NCBI GenBank assembly: GCA_036897095.1
Contig: JAYMSP010000112.1
Coordinates: 1 to 64,000 of the forward strand
Length of the DNA stretch: 64,000 nucleotides
Direction: 5' to 3'
Source: Plantago elongata
Lineage: Eukaryota > Streptophyta > Magnoliopsida > Lamiales > Plantaginaceae
Positions 52,077 through 64,000 of this stretch are shown here, piece by piece (position 1 is the stretch's first letter; every line of letters starts with the position of its first letter). Made by a program: the position numbers and the translations under genes. The notes under the pieces are model-generated. The model did not search any database. It was not told where the DNA came from and worked only from the letters and a program-made list of their open reading frames with translations.

Positions 52077-55000
52077 TTAACCAACAGTTGAAGATTGTTC
52101 TTCAGTGCCAACAGCTGCATCTGAAAGGATATTATTGCAGGATTTCATCCCAGATAGAGGTAGTTTTATCTTCGGCGAAAGCCTCTTGGCTTCCTCTGTG
52201 GTATAGATGTATATCTTCCTCACCATGGTGCAAAATTCACTGGCAAAATTCACCAGAGACAAAATATTAGTGTCAGCATCTCAAGTTGATCCATTAACTT
52301 TACTATACTGGCATCTCTCTGAAGCTAGAATACATAATAGTACTCAGCAATATAATAATAGAAAGTAGAAACGCACAATGCCACCACACTTGTGGAGATA
52401 ACATAGTCAAAGACCTTTACTTGCAGAATATATTTTCTAATAAAAAAATGCATGTATAATTTGATACTACCCTAGAGTCTCATCCAAAAGTAATAACGTG
52501 GGTGACAACATGAAGTAACAACATTTATTTGCAGATCCACAATGTTTACTTCTCCGCGCCTAACCTAAAACTTCCCAGGTGGGTGTCATATAAATGAAGG
52601 ATTGAGGAATTAGTGTGTTAATGAGGGTAACATTGGAGTGTTGAGGGCACAGAACATACACAAGAGGGAGTTTCAAATGGGAAACACAAAAACATATAGG
52701 ATCTATCAGGCAAAGCCAAAGAGTACTAGACTGGATACTTTACTCATAATAGCACATATGCACTACGAACATGTAAATCTATTGCTTTAAAAAAAAAGAA
52801 GGAAATGTATAAACTATACTTAACTGCCAAGGATCATCTCCAACCATCATCATGTCATCCTCATCATCAGTGTAAACAACTTGCCATTTTTTATTTGACC
52901 CAGAAAGTTCTCCAGAAATTTCAAACATCTCTTCCAGTTTCCGGAGCAGATCTTCGTAGCAATCAAACCTGGTGAGATCTACTGCTCTCCCAACAGCAAT
53001 ACCTTGCATATGAACCTACACAAATAGCCAAGCAGAAAAAACTGTAAATATTTTCAGAGACTTTGTTCCAACAAGGAGAAAGACGTGATTGACCACATAA
53101 TCATAACACACGGAAGTAATGAGTTTCAATCCGTAAGCAAATTAACATCAGTTGAAAACACAATACGAAATTGCTCCTTTCTTTATTACTAAGCATAACA
53201 AAAAGCCAGGATTCTACACTAGGCATTTCTTCACAGATTCAGTTCATCAGGACTTTAATGGATTTCCATTCTTTGTTTACAAGTTTACATATTTTATGTG
53301 GTCATTATGCTTTACCATTAACTAATTCTTAGTAAATTGATGTTTCACTATTGGTAATGCTGTGTTCTATTACCGCATGTACTTTGGCCGAAGTAATAGA
53401 TTTTTGTCACTAAGGTGCATTTGGTGACTAGCCAAAATTACCTTGGTGCAGCTTCGTATTTGTTTGCTGTGCAACTCATTGGGGGATCTCAAGCACGATT
53501 TATCAGCATCACAACTAACTGAGGGAACATCAGATGCGTTACGATTTGATGGTCCAGAATGCTGTTCAGATTCACCATCTTGATATAGGATATTTGGATC
53601 CTCAACCACCAGTCCAGATAGGACCGGTGGTGTATCTTCCGCAGCTGAACGGTCAAGTAACTCAAACCCAAATAATCTGTACCCACTGGCCTGCCTCTTT
53701 TCACTTACAGGTGTAATCGACTCTGCAGCAGCTTCTATTTGGTTAGACTGGGAAGCACTGGAAACCGGCAACAAATTCTGGTTGTAACTTATCATGCAAG
53801 TATTGGCGCCAGAACTAAGTTTAGATGATTGATACACGTCAAGTCCTCGTGAAGGGTCGCGATAAGGAAATGCAGGAGAATCAGCTGGTAATTTCCACAT
53901 GCCTAGCAAAATTAAATGAATATTCTCAGATCTCCTACATATTTAATTGAAGCAGATCCTGGTCAGGACGTACCAGCAGACGATATATAGTACCCAGGGG
54001 GAAAAACACATACCAGGGGAAGCTAGATCTTGCGTAGGTGAAGGTAAAACGGGTGGTCGTGCCCGCTTGTTCCGTTGTTGGATCTGTGGGTTGGGAGGTG
54101 TTGATGCAACAAGAGGTTCTATTTCCCAGGGTGAAACTCGATCTGGCCGTAATATAGTAGAAGGTTCATCCCATTGAACCTGGATTGACACATTGAGTGA
54201 GTGATTAGCATAGACGTCATGAAGATCTAAGATAGCACTTATGTTTGCACTAGCATGATACATACTGTGCCCCGTACAGGAATGTCATCAGACAAAATCA
54301 TCCTTATGACAGCAAATGAGCTTTATGTTTCAGTAACAAATTTACAATTAATAAAGTGTGGATTTCAAATATACAGCGTTGTATAATCACCTTTAAACAC
54401 CTCCAATCTGAATCAGGCCACTTCGATGATGGATTATCTCCTACGCCAACAATTGTCCCGCTGAACCTATATAAGCACGTGGTCATTATGAAAAAAGCAT
54501 AACTAATTCAGGGAAAAAAAATATAGTTCTCAGTGTTTGTTAAACCTAACACGTCTATCAGCAGTGGCAATACCTTCTTTCTGGAACTTCGTCACCCTCA
54601 AATTTCATCTTAAATCGCATCCCAACTGAGAGCTTATGATTCCGAGCCTCAATATACTTGTTCAAACTTACAATGAATTCTGACCGACTAGTCCTGGCCA
54701 CAAATTTTGGAACTTCAATACAGAGCAATACAAGCCAACCACGTTAAAATGGGAAAAGACAACAATTCTAACCAGGATTGGTAGAATAGACAGAAAGAGA
54801 ATTTGGTATGCAATCTATAATTCTACAACACAGACATAATTTACATTAGAAAAACTAAATCCTCATCAGAAGGATCCCATTTTAAAGAGCTATTTATGGC
54901 TGGTATGTTGCACGTATGAAAAACCAGGAATCAAGACAACATTGATTTTTAAAGATCCAAAGACATCTAAAGATTGGCAGCAGCAGTCAAAGCATAAGCA

Positions 55001-58000
55001 TATAATTATAACAAATGAGTCATGATAAAAAAATTGTCTTAAAATCAAAGAAACTAAACAAAAGATAATGAGTAAGAGTGGAACCTTGGTTTATAGAAAA
55101 CTGAAAACATGGTCCGAGTAGAAATAGCGTGTGATGCAGTAGCAAGAACCCCCAGATGCATACTGTGGCTAGATATAACAGATGATGGCATGTTATTAAG
55201 CTGTCTCATGAGCCTCCGGACTCCCACCCTAAGCTCCCCATTTTCTCCTCTGCCAAAAATCAATGAAGAGGATCGTACATGACATGCAGTTAGGATCGTA
55301 CACCAATGATTGTACATGACATTCAGTAATTCAGTTAGGATTGTACATGACATTCATAGAATCATACCGTAGGAAGATGAAGGCATCTCCGGCAACTAAT
55401 TTTTTAGCACTAACAAATACACTCCATCCAGTAGTCAACAAGTGGCGTCTTGGTTGACCTGATAAAATTCAGAAGTTAGAGTGAAGAAACCCAAAATGAA
55501 GCACACCAATGAGCAGGGTACGCAACAGTTATCAGCTGAGTAATCAACCTTAGATTCAGTTTCCGTGTAAGAACATATACACCTAAGAAATAGTTTTCCA
55601 TGAGATATTTACTCCCTCCGTCTGGAGAACTTCATACATTAGGGTGACGCGTAGTTTTAAGTGAAAAACAAAAATGAAAGATGGAAGATAAAAGGTGGTG
55701 AAATGTGTCATTTGTGTGTAAAGTTAAGATTATTTATATAATTTGTTGGTTGTGGGGTAGCTTACTTTAGTGATGTACGAAGTTCTTAGGAACGGCTAAA
55801 TTTTTTCAAATGTATGAAGTTCTTCGGGACCGAGGGAGTATGTCGTAACAGGCTAATAGCTATGTGTGGAAGGCATTTAACGAAGCATATGCATGTGGTG
55901 TCTGGCATTCAGTTGTTATTATACTCTGAAGTGGCATCTAAAACCACACTTCCAATAATCAAATGTAAGTTCTATCTTGATCAGTAAGATCTAACCTCTG
56001 AATATGTGACGGAAGTGCCATTCATTGCCATGAGGATCAGATGCTACAAGTTCCTGCCAGGGTGGTTGCTGAGACATATCCTACAACATTAAGAAATTGT
56101 TGAAGCCTAACTGGATAGGTAACTGGGCAAAGAAGTTGGGCATTTCACCAAGTCATTATATTCTCACCAACGGTGGTAAACAATCATCAGCATGCCTCCG
56201 CAAAACGGAGAACCCACCATGGGTGCTGGTATCAGAAGCAGTGAGTGTCTTACAAAAGGAATGCACAGTGCAACGTTGAGGCTCCGGTAGTGGAGGATCC
56301 GGGCTTGTGATCTCACTTTGCTGATCAAAGAAAAGAAAGTAGATAAATTAACAGTAGCATCTACCAAGGAAATTCAGCAGATGTGCTCAAGTTTCAAGTA
56401 GTCCACTACAGCAAGTACAATATGCTTAGCAAGGTTTGATGCAATGCCATTTGCCTCAACTGGAACATAATCCGATAAATATATTCTGGAGGTATGCCAC
56501 TGATACTCATGAACAAGTCTTCGAGTTGTTTGAGTGTAACAGTAGTGATCATGATGCCATTTAGCACAAGTAATCAAAGTTTTTCTTTCTGATTATAATT
56601 GAGAAAATTATTATTGCTTGAGGTTCAATACAAGAAAAGATATGAGAGCAAATCATCAATGCAAGTCAATGAGTAGGATATTTCCAAAAATAATCCAACC
56701 GGACGCTCTCTTAGACCAAATTCACCTACTGATTTCTAGAGAGCAATACTGGACAAGTTAACATTTCCCACTAGGATACTGAGTCCATGGAAAGTACACT
56801 CAAATAGAAGCACCAAACAATTAACATGGACACGGGGAGAAGACAACATTGATTTAAAATTGCAGCTTATTTCAGATTTATAGCTACATGCACAAAAATA
56901 GAACATGTGAGGACAGCATTACATCTTGTTCAGGAATCAACGTTATCTGAGCATACACCTCATCTGTCTCAGCTTCAGCCTACAATTAAATATAAACAAG
57001 TCAATAAAATGACAGTTGTCCATATAAATGGAATATACTGCATCAGCAAGCCTCTTATGATGAGAGGCTAATTTCCACTTAATATTGGATGAAACCTTAC
57101 CCGAAGTTGAACATTCATCACTTTACAGAGGATTTTACTGGGCAAGTTAAATGATGGAAGCTGTTGATCTGACCCCTGTGGCTGAAGTGTAGAAGCTTCG
57201 AGCTAGATGATGAGGCAATAAAACCAAGTTAGTTAGGACATAAGCTTCAGTCATTCAAAAGAAGACTTCTGTGCTGATTGAGCAAAAAACAAAAACAAAT
57301 TTGGTAAAGAAGTAGAATGGTTTGCCAAGCTTGTGTCATGGCAAAATTATAACTATCTGGCTATCAGGATTGGCAAAGAATCACTGTTGCAATCAGTTAG
57401 ATTGATATTTTGATTTAACGGAATGAATGGCACCTGTTCCATGTGACCCTGTGGAAAATAATAGACGCGTTCTCCCTCACGTGGAACGTTAACAAGAGGC
57501 CCAGCACATGCATGCCACAGTTCTTTACTTAAAGCTTCATTTGAGGCCCCTGTTGACAGAAGAAAGGCAACAATAGAATTAGGACCCGATAATAGCCTTA
57601 CTTACAAGGCTGCAATGAGTTTTAGATAATGAACAAGGACAATACGCATAGTAATCTGTTATCTTCAGATTTATTTTCAAGAAAGATGAGACAATTAACA
57701 GATGGACACAGAAAATATAAAGAAATCAATCTATAAACAAATAAAAAGGATATTTCAGAGCTGGTATCAAAGGACATCAGGAATCGATGACGGCAAAAAA
57801 AGAAACACGGATCGACCAGGGGAAAGAAAAAACTGATAGATGAAAAATACAATTACAGAAACAGAAACCAAGCTATTGCCAAGGTTTAGACAGAGAAGAT
57901 AGAAATAAAGGAACTATAGCTGTGTGCATGTCATTTCAGTAGACAACAATTTGAAAAGTTTTGACATTCTCATACCGTGTGGAGGGCCTCCAGATAGATG

Positions 58001-58021
58001 GGCTGAAGCTAGGTGCGTCAT
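52077..58021 (-). CDS. ARF1: Auxin response factor, ARF1-like clade B repressor
   Basis: Fourteen coding exons: 57976-58021, 57434-57549, 57101-57202, 56923-56979, 56168-56320, 55996-56080, 55368-55458, 55085-55249, 54574-54693, 54391-54466, 54014-54179, 53442-53902, 52825-53015, 52077-52239; 663 residues (Arabidopsis ARF1: 665). The N-terminal dimerisation region starts [20 protein letters not shown]. The B3 DNA-binding domain (about 121-223) has [12 protein letters not shown] and [14 protein letters not shown], with the His, Arg and Pro contacts known from ARF1. A flanking ARF domain ([14 protein letters not shown]) follows. The middle region is Ser/Pro-rich, not Gln-rich, and carries RLFGF (468-472), a TOPLESS-type repression motif. 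PB1 domain 547-640 has the acidic [17 protein letters not shown] face. It binds TGTCTC-type elements and represses auxin genes in the nucleus. One MITE sits in intron 6. Confidence 0.94.
55612..55838. mobile_element. Stowaway-like MITE in ARF1 intron 6
   Basis: Left end CTCCCTCCGTCTGGAGAACT and reverse-complemented right end CTCCCTCGGTCCCGAAGAAC are paired, followed inward by tcatacat on both sides. TA at 55610-55611 and 55839-55840. 227 bp. The clean ends suggest a fairly recent insertion. Confidence 0.88.
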
Positions 58022-58058
58022 GGGAAGACCACCTCAATATCCACAGTTATCCAGCTAT

Positions 58059-58853
58059 CTGCGTTTATTAGCAGACCTCTCTTTTAATGGTGTGTAAAAT
58101 CACCGTGTGGATAACCTGATACATAACATATTTGCTACAGGATAAACATGCCGTTTGGTATACATGAAATGACTTATGTGACTTCACAAATCTTGCTGAA
58201 ATATTAAAGCCCTTAATTGATCGAGAAGCCACAGCCTTTTGTCCTGAAATGCAGTAAAAAGATTTCTCTGTCCACACTTTCTAACACACAGATCACACAC
58301 AAAGCATGAGCCAACCCCTCCAAACACGTTTTATAAAGCTTATCTACATGTGCCCTAAATTCTGGATGGCTTTCTCTATGATGTAAACCAGCCGACCTTT
58401 CGTCACACATCAAACAGCTCCCACATTACTTTACTAACTAGTTACATCCTGACTTAGTTCGAACATTCTCACATCATTAAAACTACACTCCGTGACTCCT
58501 CGACACAATTGTATTAAGAAATGCTTAACTCACAAGCTCGGGATAAACAGATACTCTAGTTAAATTAGTCTGAAAACTAAGCTTAAACAGTAAAATTCTC
58601 TCGAAACGATATCAACTTCTAAATCTAAACAGATCCAAACCAGAACTAAATCGATACAACTAAAGCTTCAATGCACTAAATTTTTTGATCAAATTAGACT
58701 CTCTAACTCCTCTCCACATAACATAACTCAGTTTCTACTTTACTCCTGGTCCAAACAAATTGGAGTGGCAAAACAAAAAATAAAAACGAGATAGCTAAAA
58801 CAAAAGCATCACAGAGTTGAAACCCTACGAAACTATGTACTTCCCGTAATTAC
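58059..58853 (-). other. Probable 5' leader intron of the ARF1-like gene
   Basis: On the minus strand a donor TTTTGAG/GTAATTAC (58854/58853) and acceptor AATAAACGCAG/ATAGC (58059/58058) border about 795 bp upstream of the ATG at 58021. The DNA between is T-rich on the sense strand and lacks coding signal, while the DNA beyond 58854 is GC-richer like a first exon. Leader introns are common in ARF genes and often raise expression. Inference from consensus only. Confidence 0.55.
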
Positions 58854-60969
58854 CTCAAAATCGTACGCGCAAGCTGAATTTCGCACGCAATCAACTCGAG
58901 AAGCGAATCTCGGCTAGAATTGGAGTGTGTTGAGCGAGCTTAATTTAGGTAGATTTATGGAGTAAGACAAAGGGTGGCGGTTCCAGAAGGTGAATGTAAA
59001 TGTAGAGAGAGAAGGAATTGGGGGAGACGAAAGGTTATGTTGCCTGGCCCAAGCCGACACTGCTGCTTTATTTCTTTTCTTTGTTTTTTTATCTCCAACA
59101 AAACAATTTTGTACCGTGTTCATTCTGGGAAGAGGGCCCGCCCTCAACAACCGTGTAGCTAAGTCCAACGAAGTCTGACTCCAAATGATTCCGGTATATA
59201 TAAAAATATATATATTACAAACTTCAATTAAATTTTAGTTTCAGTTCGACAAAAAATATATATTGAATTTTAATCTGAAATAATTTTAGTCAACCGCCTT
59301 GGCTTCAAAATAGATATATCAGCTTCTATAATACTCCATACGATTAATCGCATGAATTTTTCAACGTATCTTTACTAATGTACACTGGATAACGACATAA
59401 TATGACATTACTTTTGAAAATGATTGAAGTGTAGTGAACGACATAGTTGAAATAATATGGGATATGAAATAATGCATGGTGATGTTTAATCGTGGTGTTA
59501 TTTTTTAGAGCCTATACTTTGGAAACAACATCTTAACACAACTAATAGATAAAATGTTTAGACAATTAAAAAATTTGCATTTTGATAATTTAATATTACT
59601 CATGCATTTTTTTATTCGAGTTCCAATAGGTCAGCTCTCACCATTTGAACCTCATGGATTAGCCACTCACATCAATTACTTTTGTAGGGCGAGATCAAGT
59701 AGATTGAATTGTATAAAGATGTACAGTTGTACACCTCATCATATATTGGTCCTTTTACATTTAATGCGAGTGTCGTTACAAATATCAACTTGTCGCATTA
59801 TACAACTGTCAAAACCTATCATTCACACTTTCATTTTGAGTTTATTCGGTTTTAAAAAATATTTTTTAACATTTGGGTTTAGATTAAAGGAGACAATTTT
59901 AAACCAATTATACTCAACAATACTGCATCCTTAAATCCTAAATGTCGTGCACTTATTGAAAATTATTTGCAATAACATATCACATGAAAGAAAAAATAGA
60001 ATTGTTGGATTGACAATCATGCACCAATACTAAAGATCCTCCATATGTATAGCGCTCCTTTGCCTTCTTAATTTTCGTTCATATTATACGATACTACGGA
60101 AATCACAGTTTAATTTTCAGGTGGGTAGGTCAAATTCATGAATTTTCACTCATCTATGCATGGAGCATTTTCAAATCCTGCATGATAGGTCGTGCCGAGG
60201 CCAGCTCCTCGTATCAATGCATACGTTGAGGTTTTCCGACTCTTGCACAAGCATGAGAAAATCTAATGCGACATAACTCGATGTTAATCCGTGAAGTTGC
60301 AATTCCTACTCGCTTTGCTTCTTATCTCTCCCCAATGCTTTATGCTAACTTTAAATGAAACTTTATGAAGTATGAATAACATTGAGATCAACACCAAGAT
60401 AATAAGGTAGTTGATTCCATACAATTTAACATATAAACTCGCTTATTGTTGGTGTGACCTACATATATATGACGGAATTCACATATACAATATATTGTTA
60501 GGCACATCAATTACTTATTTTTCGGTATGAAACACACTATCTAATATTTATTTTGACACCAAATAAGCATACAGGCACGCTTATACACCCAACTCCACTT
60601 AAATTATATGAATTGTCAACTATACGTTTATTCATTAATTATGTTAAACGTAAAAATTTCAAAACTACATTTAATTATTTAGTTCAAAATCGAAATTGAA
60701 TTATCTTAATTGTATAGTTGCGTCTATATGTAAACAATTTAGTTTTATTTTGAAAATGCAGTTGAATTTCAGGAAGCTACCAATTGGTACATTGTGTGTC
60801 CATTTTTTTCAAATTTATTTGAGCAAAAATTGTTGCGACATATCACTACATTTTGAGTGTGAATGGACCATATAACCCCTATAATAGTACATTTTCATTT
60901 GTTTGGAATGATCATCTCTCTTGTTTTCGTGTGGGTTGATGATCTCATAAATACTCAAATTAATCTAGC
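58854..60969. other. ARF1 promoter side and gene-free spacer
   Basis: The first 250 bp is the probable untranslated first exon and core promoter of the ARF gene. The rest is AT-rich with no gene; the longest ORF (59554-59934 plus) has no family signal and poor codon character. Confidence 0.45.
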
Positions 60970-61255
60970 TAAAATTTAATTTTGTCCACTTAAAAAAATT
61001 CATGACTTGAGAAAAAAATATGAAAAGTAAATAAAAATCGCTAACGGCTTTATTTTTTCGAGATCTATAAATATAGAACACTCTTGACCATGTTTGAATT
61101 GTTTTTCAGATAGTTATAATAATTACCAACGACTTTATTTGAACCTTATGAAAATTTTAACGAGTTGTACATATGCAATTTTATTAATTTCAACTTTTAA
61201 ACATTGTTATAAGATCTCAAATATGTAAAAATAATCATTTATATGAATAAATGTT

Positions 61256-61810
61256 CGTGTCCAATGTCCTTACCCAATGCACATTGCATGTTGTCCCGAC
61301 CCAATATCCAAAACCTGTATATACGTAAACTCTCTACTTACCTGACGACTTCATATAGCAACAATGCCTCGGACCTAGTCCCCGGCATCCGAGACTAATG
61401 CCGTGCCCGATGCCCATATTTAGTGCCCAGTGCTCCGACCCAATGTCCCGAATCCAGTGCTCAATGTCTGAGACTAATGCCCAAACCTAGTGCCAGTGCC
61501 CCGATTCAATGTCCCGAACCTATATAAACATAAACTCTCTACTTATCCAACGACTTCATATGGCAACTATGCCTCGAATTCAGTGCCCAATGTCCGAGAT
61601 TGATGCCCGAACCTAGTCCAGTGTTCCGAACATACATACATATCACACACACACACACACACACATACTCTTTACTTATCCGACGACTTCAAATGGCAAC
61701 AATGCCCCAAACCCAGTGCCCAACGCTCAAGACTAATGTCCAGACCTAGTACCCAGCGCCCCGGACTAATGCTCGTGTCCCAATTCAATGCCCGATCCTG
61801 GTACGTAAGG
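61256..61810. repeat. Minisatellite with nested short and long repeat units
   Basis: A GC-richer block made of variants of a short word like cagtgcccaatgtccga. Above this is a longer unit: aaactctctacttacctgac, then gacttcatatagcaacaatgcc. It recurs at about 61329, 61531 and 61665, spaced about 205 and 130 bp. A (CA)n tract (61644-61665) interrupts the third unit. ORFs here are accidental. Confidence 0.85.
61644..61665. repeat. (CA)n microsatellite
   Basis: About 11 CA units inside the minisatellite. Confidence 0.95.
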
Positions 61811-62131
61811 AGCGGGACTAATGACCTCATTTGGTATGGGACGGAGCGAGTCAGACCACTTGCATCTCGATATGACTCGTCATCGCACAATTTTACACAT
61901 GAACGATATTATAAGAGTGTTTAAAAGCTAAAATTATTAATAATATACTTTTAGAACTCATTTTATATTAGTGTTTTTTTATAAATCTCATAAAAATAAT
62001 TCAAACATAGTTAATAATGGTTTCTATTTATAGATCTCGTAAAAATAAAGTTGGTGATGTTTAATTACTTTTTACATATTTATTTTTTGAGTTATATACA
62101 TTTTAAAGTGGATAAAATTAAAATTTTAAAA

Positions 62132-62571
62132 AGAAAAGAAATAAGTTTGAAGAACTTAATCAAGTAATAAAAATGTGGTCCACTTCATACGTTACTTTTG
62201 ATTTATATTGTAAGTACATTTTAATATATTAATTCGTTGTTGAATCAATTGAATGTGTTGTTGAATCAATTGAATGTATTGAAATTGAATATATTGAAAT
62301 TGATAATAAGAATTCACATGTATTTGTAAAAAAATCCGTTGAATTCCGGCACAATTGTGCATCAAGTATCCAATGCAGTCCGAATACGAGTTGTCTTGGT
62401 CACTTTTAATTTGATTTCAACTTAACAAACCTTTTGCGAACTTAATCCGATTGGTCGACAGATTACAGTGGCGCGTCACTTTTCAAAATCTTCAAGCCCT
62501 AGCTATTCGGCTCCGACAAATTCACAGAGAAACCCTCCTTCTCAATCGGAGACGAAGAAGAGTTCAGCAGC
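62132..62571. promoter_or_regulatory. Upstream region and 5' UTR of the MAD1-like gene
   Basis: AT-rich DNA followed, from about 62460, by GC-richer sequence with a CT-rich leader just before the ATG. A tandem duplication attgaatgtgttgttgaatca / attgaatgtattgaa is near 62248-62300. No clear TATA box. Confidence 0.4.
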
Positions 62572-64000
62572 ATGATTCTCAGGACACCAGCAAGGAAGCG
62601 AAGGATGGAATCGCACGAAGATGACGAGAACAACATGCACACCACTCCGACCCCAAATTCCGGCAACCAGCTATTGATCTTCGAAGACCTTCCACTGGCT
62701 CAGCATTCTCAAGATCACTCACATCCTGCCTCTTCCGAACAATTGCTATGCACTTATCAATGCCGTCAGATGGCAAGCTCTCCTCTGTTTTTAATTCTAA
62801 TATTTTATTTTATATTGCTGGTGTTCTACTGAAATATCATCGATTGGTTCCTTGTACTAGTTGTGTTCATGATGAGCTGAGAGAATGTTACCCGTCGAGA
62901 GCTTCAGAGATAAGGTTTCGCGATTAGACGTTATTAGGTTGTTTGTAGAAGGTAAGAAGTTTAATATGTTATGATGTCAGGTAGAAGCTGGATTTGCAAA
63001 CACTTAAAATTGATGGACTGAAAGTTGGAAGATAAAACCGTTCCGATCAGATTGTCACTGGAGATAATTGGATTGATGATGCGGCTAACTGATTACTTAG
63101 GCTTCAGGATCACTATAGCATTAGAATTTGATTGTCTAAATGTTATGTAATCTTGTGGTCTAGCAATCTAACTTAGAGAAAACCGATTTGACAATTGGGT
63201 GTCTTATTAGCTACAACCCAGGCACAGTTTAATTGAGTGATATTATGTAATCCTAATTATGTCTTTCTTGGAGATCCTAAATTCCTAATACCTTCAATGT
63301 GAACACCACATTGAATTCTGAATTTGGATGAATCGTATATATATCTTATTTGATGCTGGCTTGCACATTGCGTACTGAACTTGGTGCTTCTCTAGTTATC
63401 TTTGTTGGAGTTATGATGGCATTTTCATGGTTGGCATAATTTGCTCTTGCAGGTGAAGTCAGAGTTCTTTGATGCCCTAAGCAGTGCAGAAAAGCAAGCA
63501 CATGATTTCAAATCAAAAGTTGAAGAACTAAGTAATAATCTGTCAAAAGCAGGTAAGACACAGAAAAACATCTGCGAGTCCATTAACTAGTTCATTCTTG
63601 AGCTATATGTGAGCTTATGATCTATGGATTTTTAAAAATTGGACATTGGGTTCATGCCTGGTTGTATTAGCAGGAGAAAAAGGCTAATAGGTGTCAAATC
63701 ATATCTTTAAGATATGCATAAAAATGGCCCATCAACAAAATGAGTAATTTTGAGATAACTGTGCCAAGTCTTGGTCTGTAGGGCTGTCAGTGGATATAGA
63801 AGCACATGCTCTTTTCCACACATACAAGTTTCTGCTTCTGCAAATACCTGTTATTATATTATTGTTAATGTATTGCACAACATCTTTTCCCCACATATTC
63901 CCTTTTCCGATCATGATTCTTATATTGAAATTACTTTACATGTTACTAAAAAATCATGCCAAGGTGTATCAAGATTTCTTTTCCCTCTTTCTTAGAGGCT
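62572..64000 (+). CDS. MAD1: Spindle assembly checkpoint MAD1-like protein, 5' part
   Basis: Partial at the right window edge. Exons: 62572-62772, 63453-63552 and the first bases of a third from 63996. The protein starts MILRTPARKRRMES, then an acidic, disordered stretch, LLIFEDLPLAQHS, and the conserved LLCTYQCRQM joined to VKSEFFDALSSAEKQAHDFK, the beginning of a long coiled coil. The MILRTP start and CTYQCRQMVKS block match plant MAD1 as I remember it (At5g49880). Known role: binds MAD2 at nuclear pores and kinetochores in the mitotic checkpoint. Phases: exon 1 has 67 whole codons, exon 2 ends phase 1 and the third begins AGGCT to give GluAla. Intron 1 has a GC donor. Confidence 0.72.
62773..63452 (+). 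other. GC-AG intron 1 of the MAD1-like gene
   Basis: The exon end CGTCAGATG is followed by GCAAGCTCTC, and the acceptor is ttgctcttgcag before GTGAAGTCAG. Reading through would add a hydrophobic tail and stop at 62832, while splicing here joins CRQM to VKSEF without frame loss. No nearby GT donor gives the conserved junction. Confidence 0.7.

Larger units (their letters stand above)
60970..62131. mobile_element. TIR element of about 1.16 kb carrying a minisatellite, MULE-like
   Basis: Inverted ends of roughly 150 bp. The left reads taaaatttaattttgtccac, acttgagaaaaaaatatg, cgagatctataaatata and catgtttgaattgtttt. The reverse of the right reads aaaattttaattttatccac, aactcaaaaaataaatatg, cgagatctataaatagaa and tatgtttgaattattttt. 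Same order and spacing over the whole arm. Long divergent TIRs without transposase suit a non-autonomous Mutator-like element, though no 9-bp target duplication was identified. The centre is filled by tandem repeats. A solo arm of the same family seems present at 51045. Confidence 0.65.

Noticed and set aside
59554-59934. 126-codon ORF on the plus strand
   Set aside because: AT-rich, no domain, no promoter or Kozak support, not near another gene; likely chance.
61256-61810. CRISPR-like repeat-spacer array
   Set aside because: Repeats are variable, contiguous and nested in a plant nuclear locus; no unique spacers or cas genes.

Overview
The window is nuclear DNA from a flowering plant, most likely a core eudicot. 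Genes have many short introns with GT-AG (and two apparent GC-AG) borders, the intergenic DNA is very AT-rich, and plant-only families are present (PLS-type PPR, cysteine-rich receptor-like kinase, S1/SPH secreted protein, auxin response factor). I cannot fix the family from sequence alone; a Lamiales-like origin is only an impression.

Layout. 1-2.1 kb: microsatellite and non-coding DNA. 2.1-3.8 kb (-): single-exon organellar PPR protein. 6.7-10.0 kb (+): plastid-type class I release factor PRFB1 (7 exons). 10.7-15.3 kb (-): membrane-anchored short-chain dehydrogenase (12 exons), divergent from 16.5-20.4 kb (+): calreticulin-3 (14 exons, HDEL end). 21.7-24.9 kb (-): tafazzin-like acyltransferase (7 exons). 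25.5-27.9 kb: a possible 75-residue orphan gene (-) and a secreted S1/SPH-family protein (+). 28.6-36.0 kb: a transposon cluster: a foldback element, a fossil Ty1/copia element (-), a fossil Ty3/gypsy chromovirus piece (+) with one LTR, and a 303-bp hAT-like MITE nested in that LTR. 37.0-41.5 kb (-): cysteine-rich receptor-like kinase (7 exons). 43.4-51.4 kb: gene-poor DNA with a Stowaway MITE, a 1.26-kb non-autonomous CACTA element with clean 3-bp target duplications, and another TIR element with a low-complexity core. 52.1-58.9 kb (-): ARF1-type auxin response factor (14 coding exons plus a 5' leader intron). 61-62.1 kb: a TIR element holding a minisatellite. 62.6-64 kb (+): start of a spindle-checkpoint MAD1-like gene that runs off the window.

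The protein-coding genes are ordinary single-copy housekeeping or signalling genes with no operon-like link. Exon borders were set by hand from splice consensus, reading-frame phase and remembered family alignments; each spliced model closes in frame. Most of the unusual structure is in mobile DNA. I found no gene cluster that looks like a new multi-gene system. The strongest leads are the orphan small ORF with its own TATA box, the nested and TIR-bounded repeats, the odd cysteine spacing in the receptor kinase, and two GC-AG introns.
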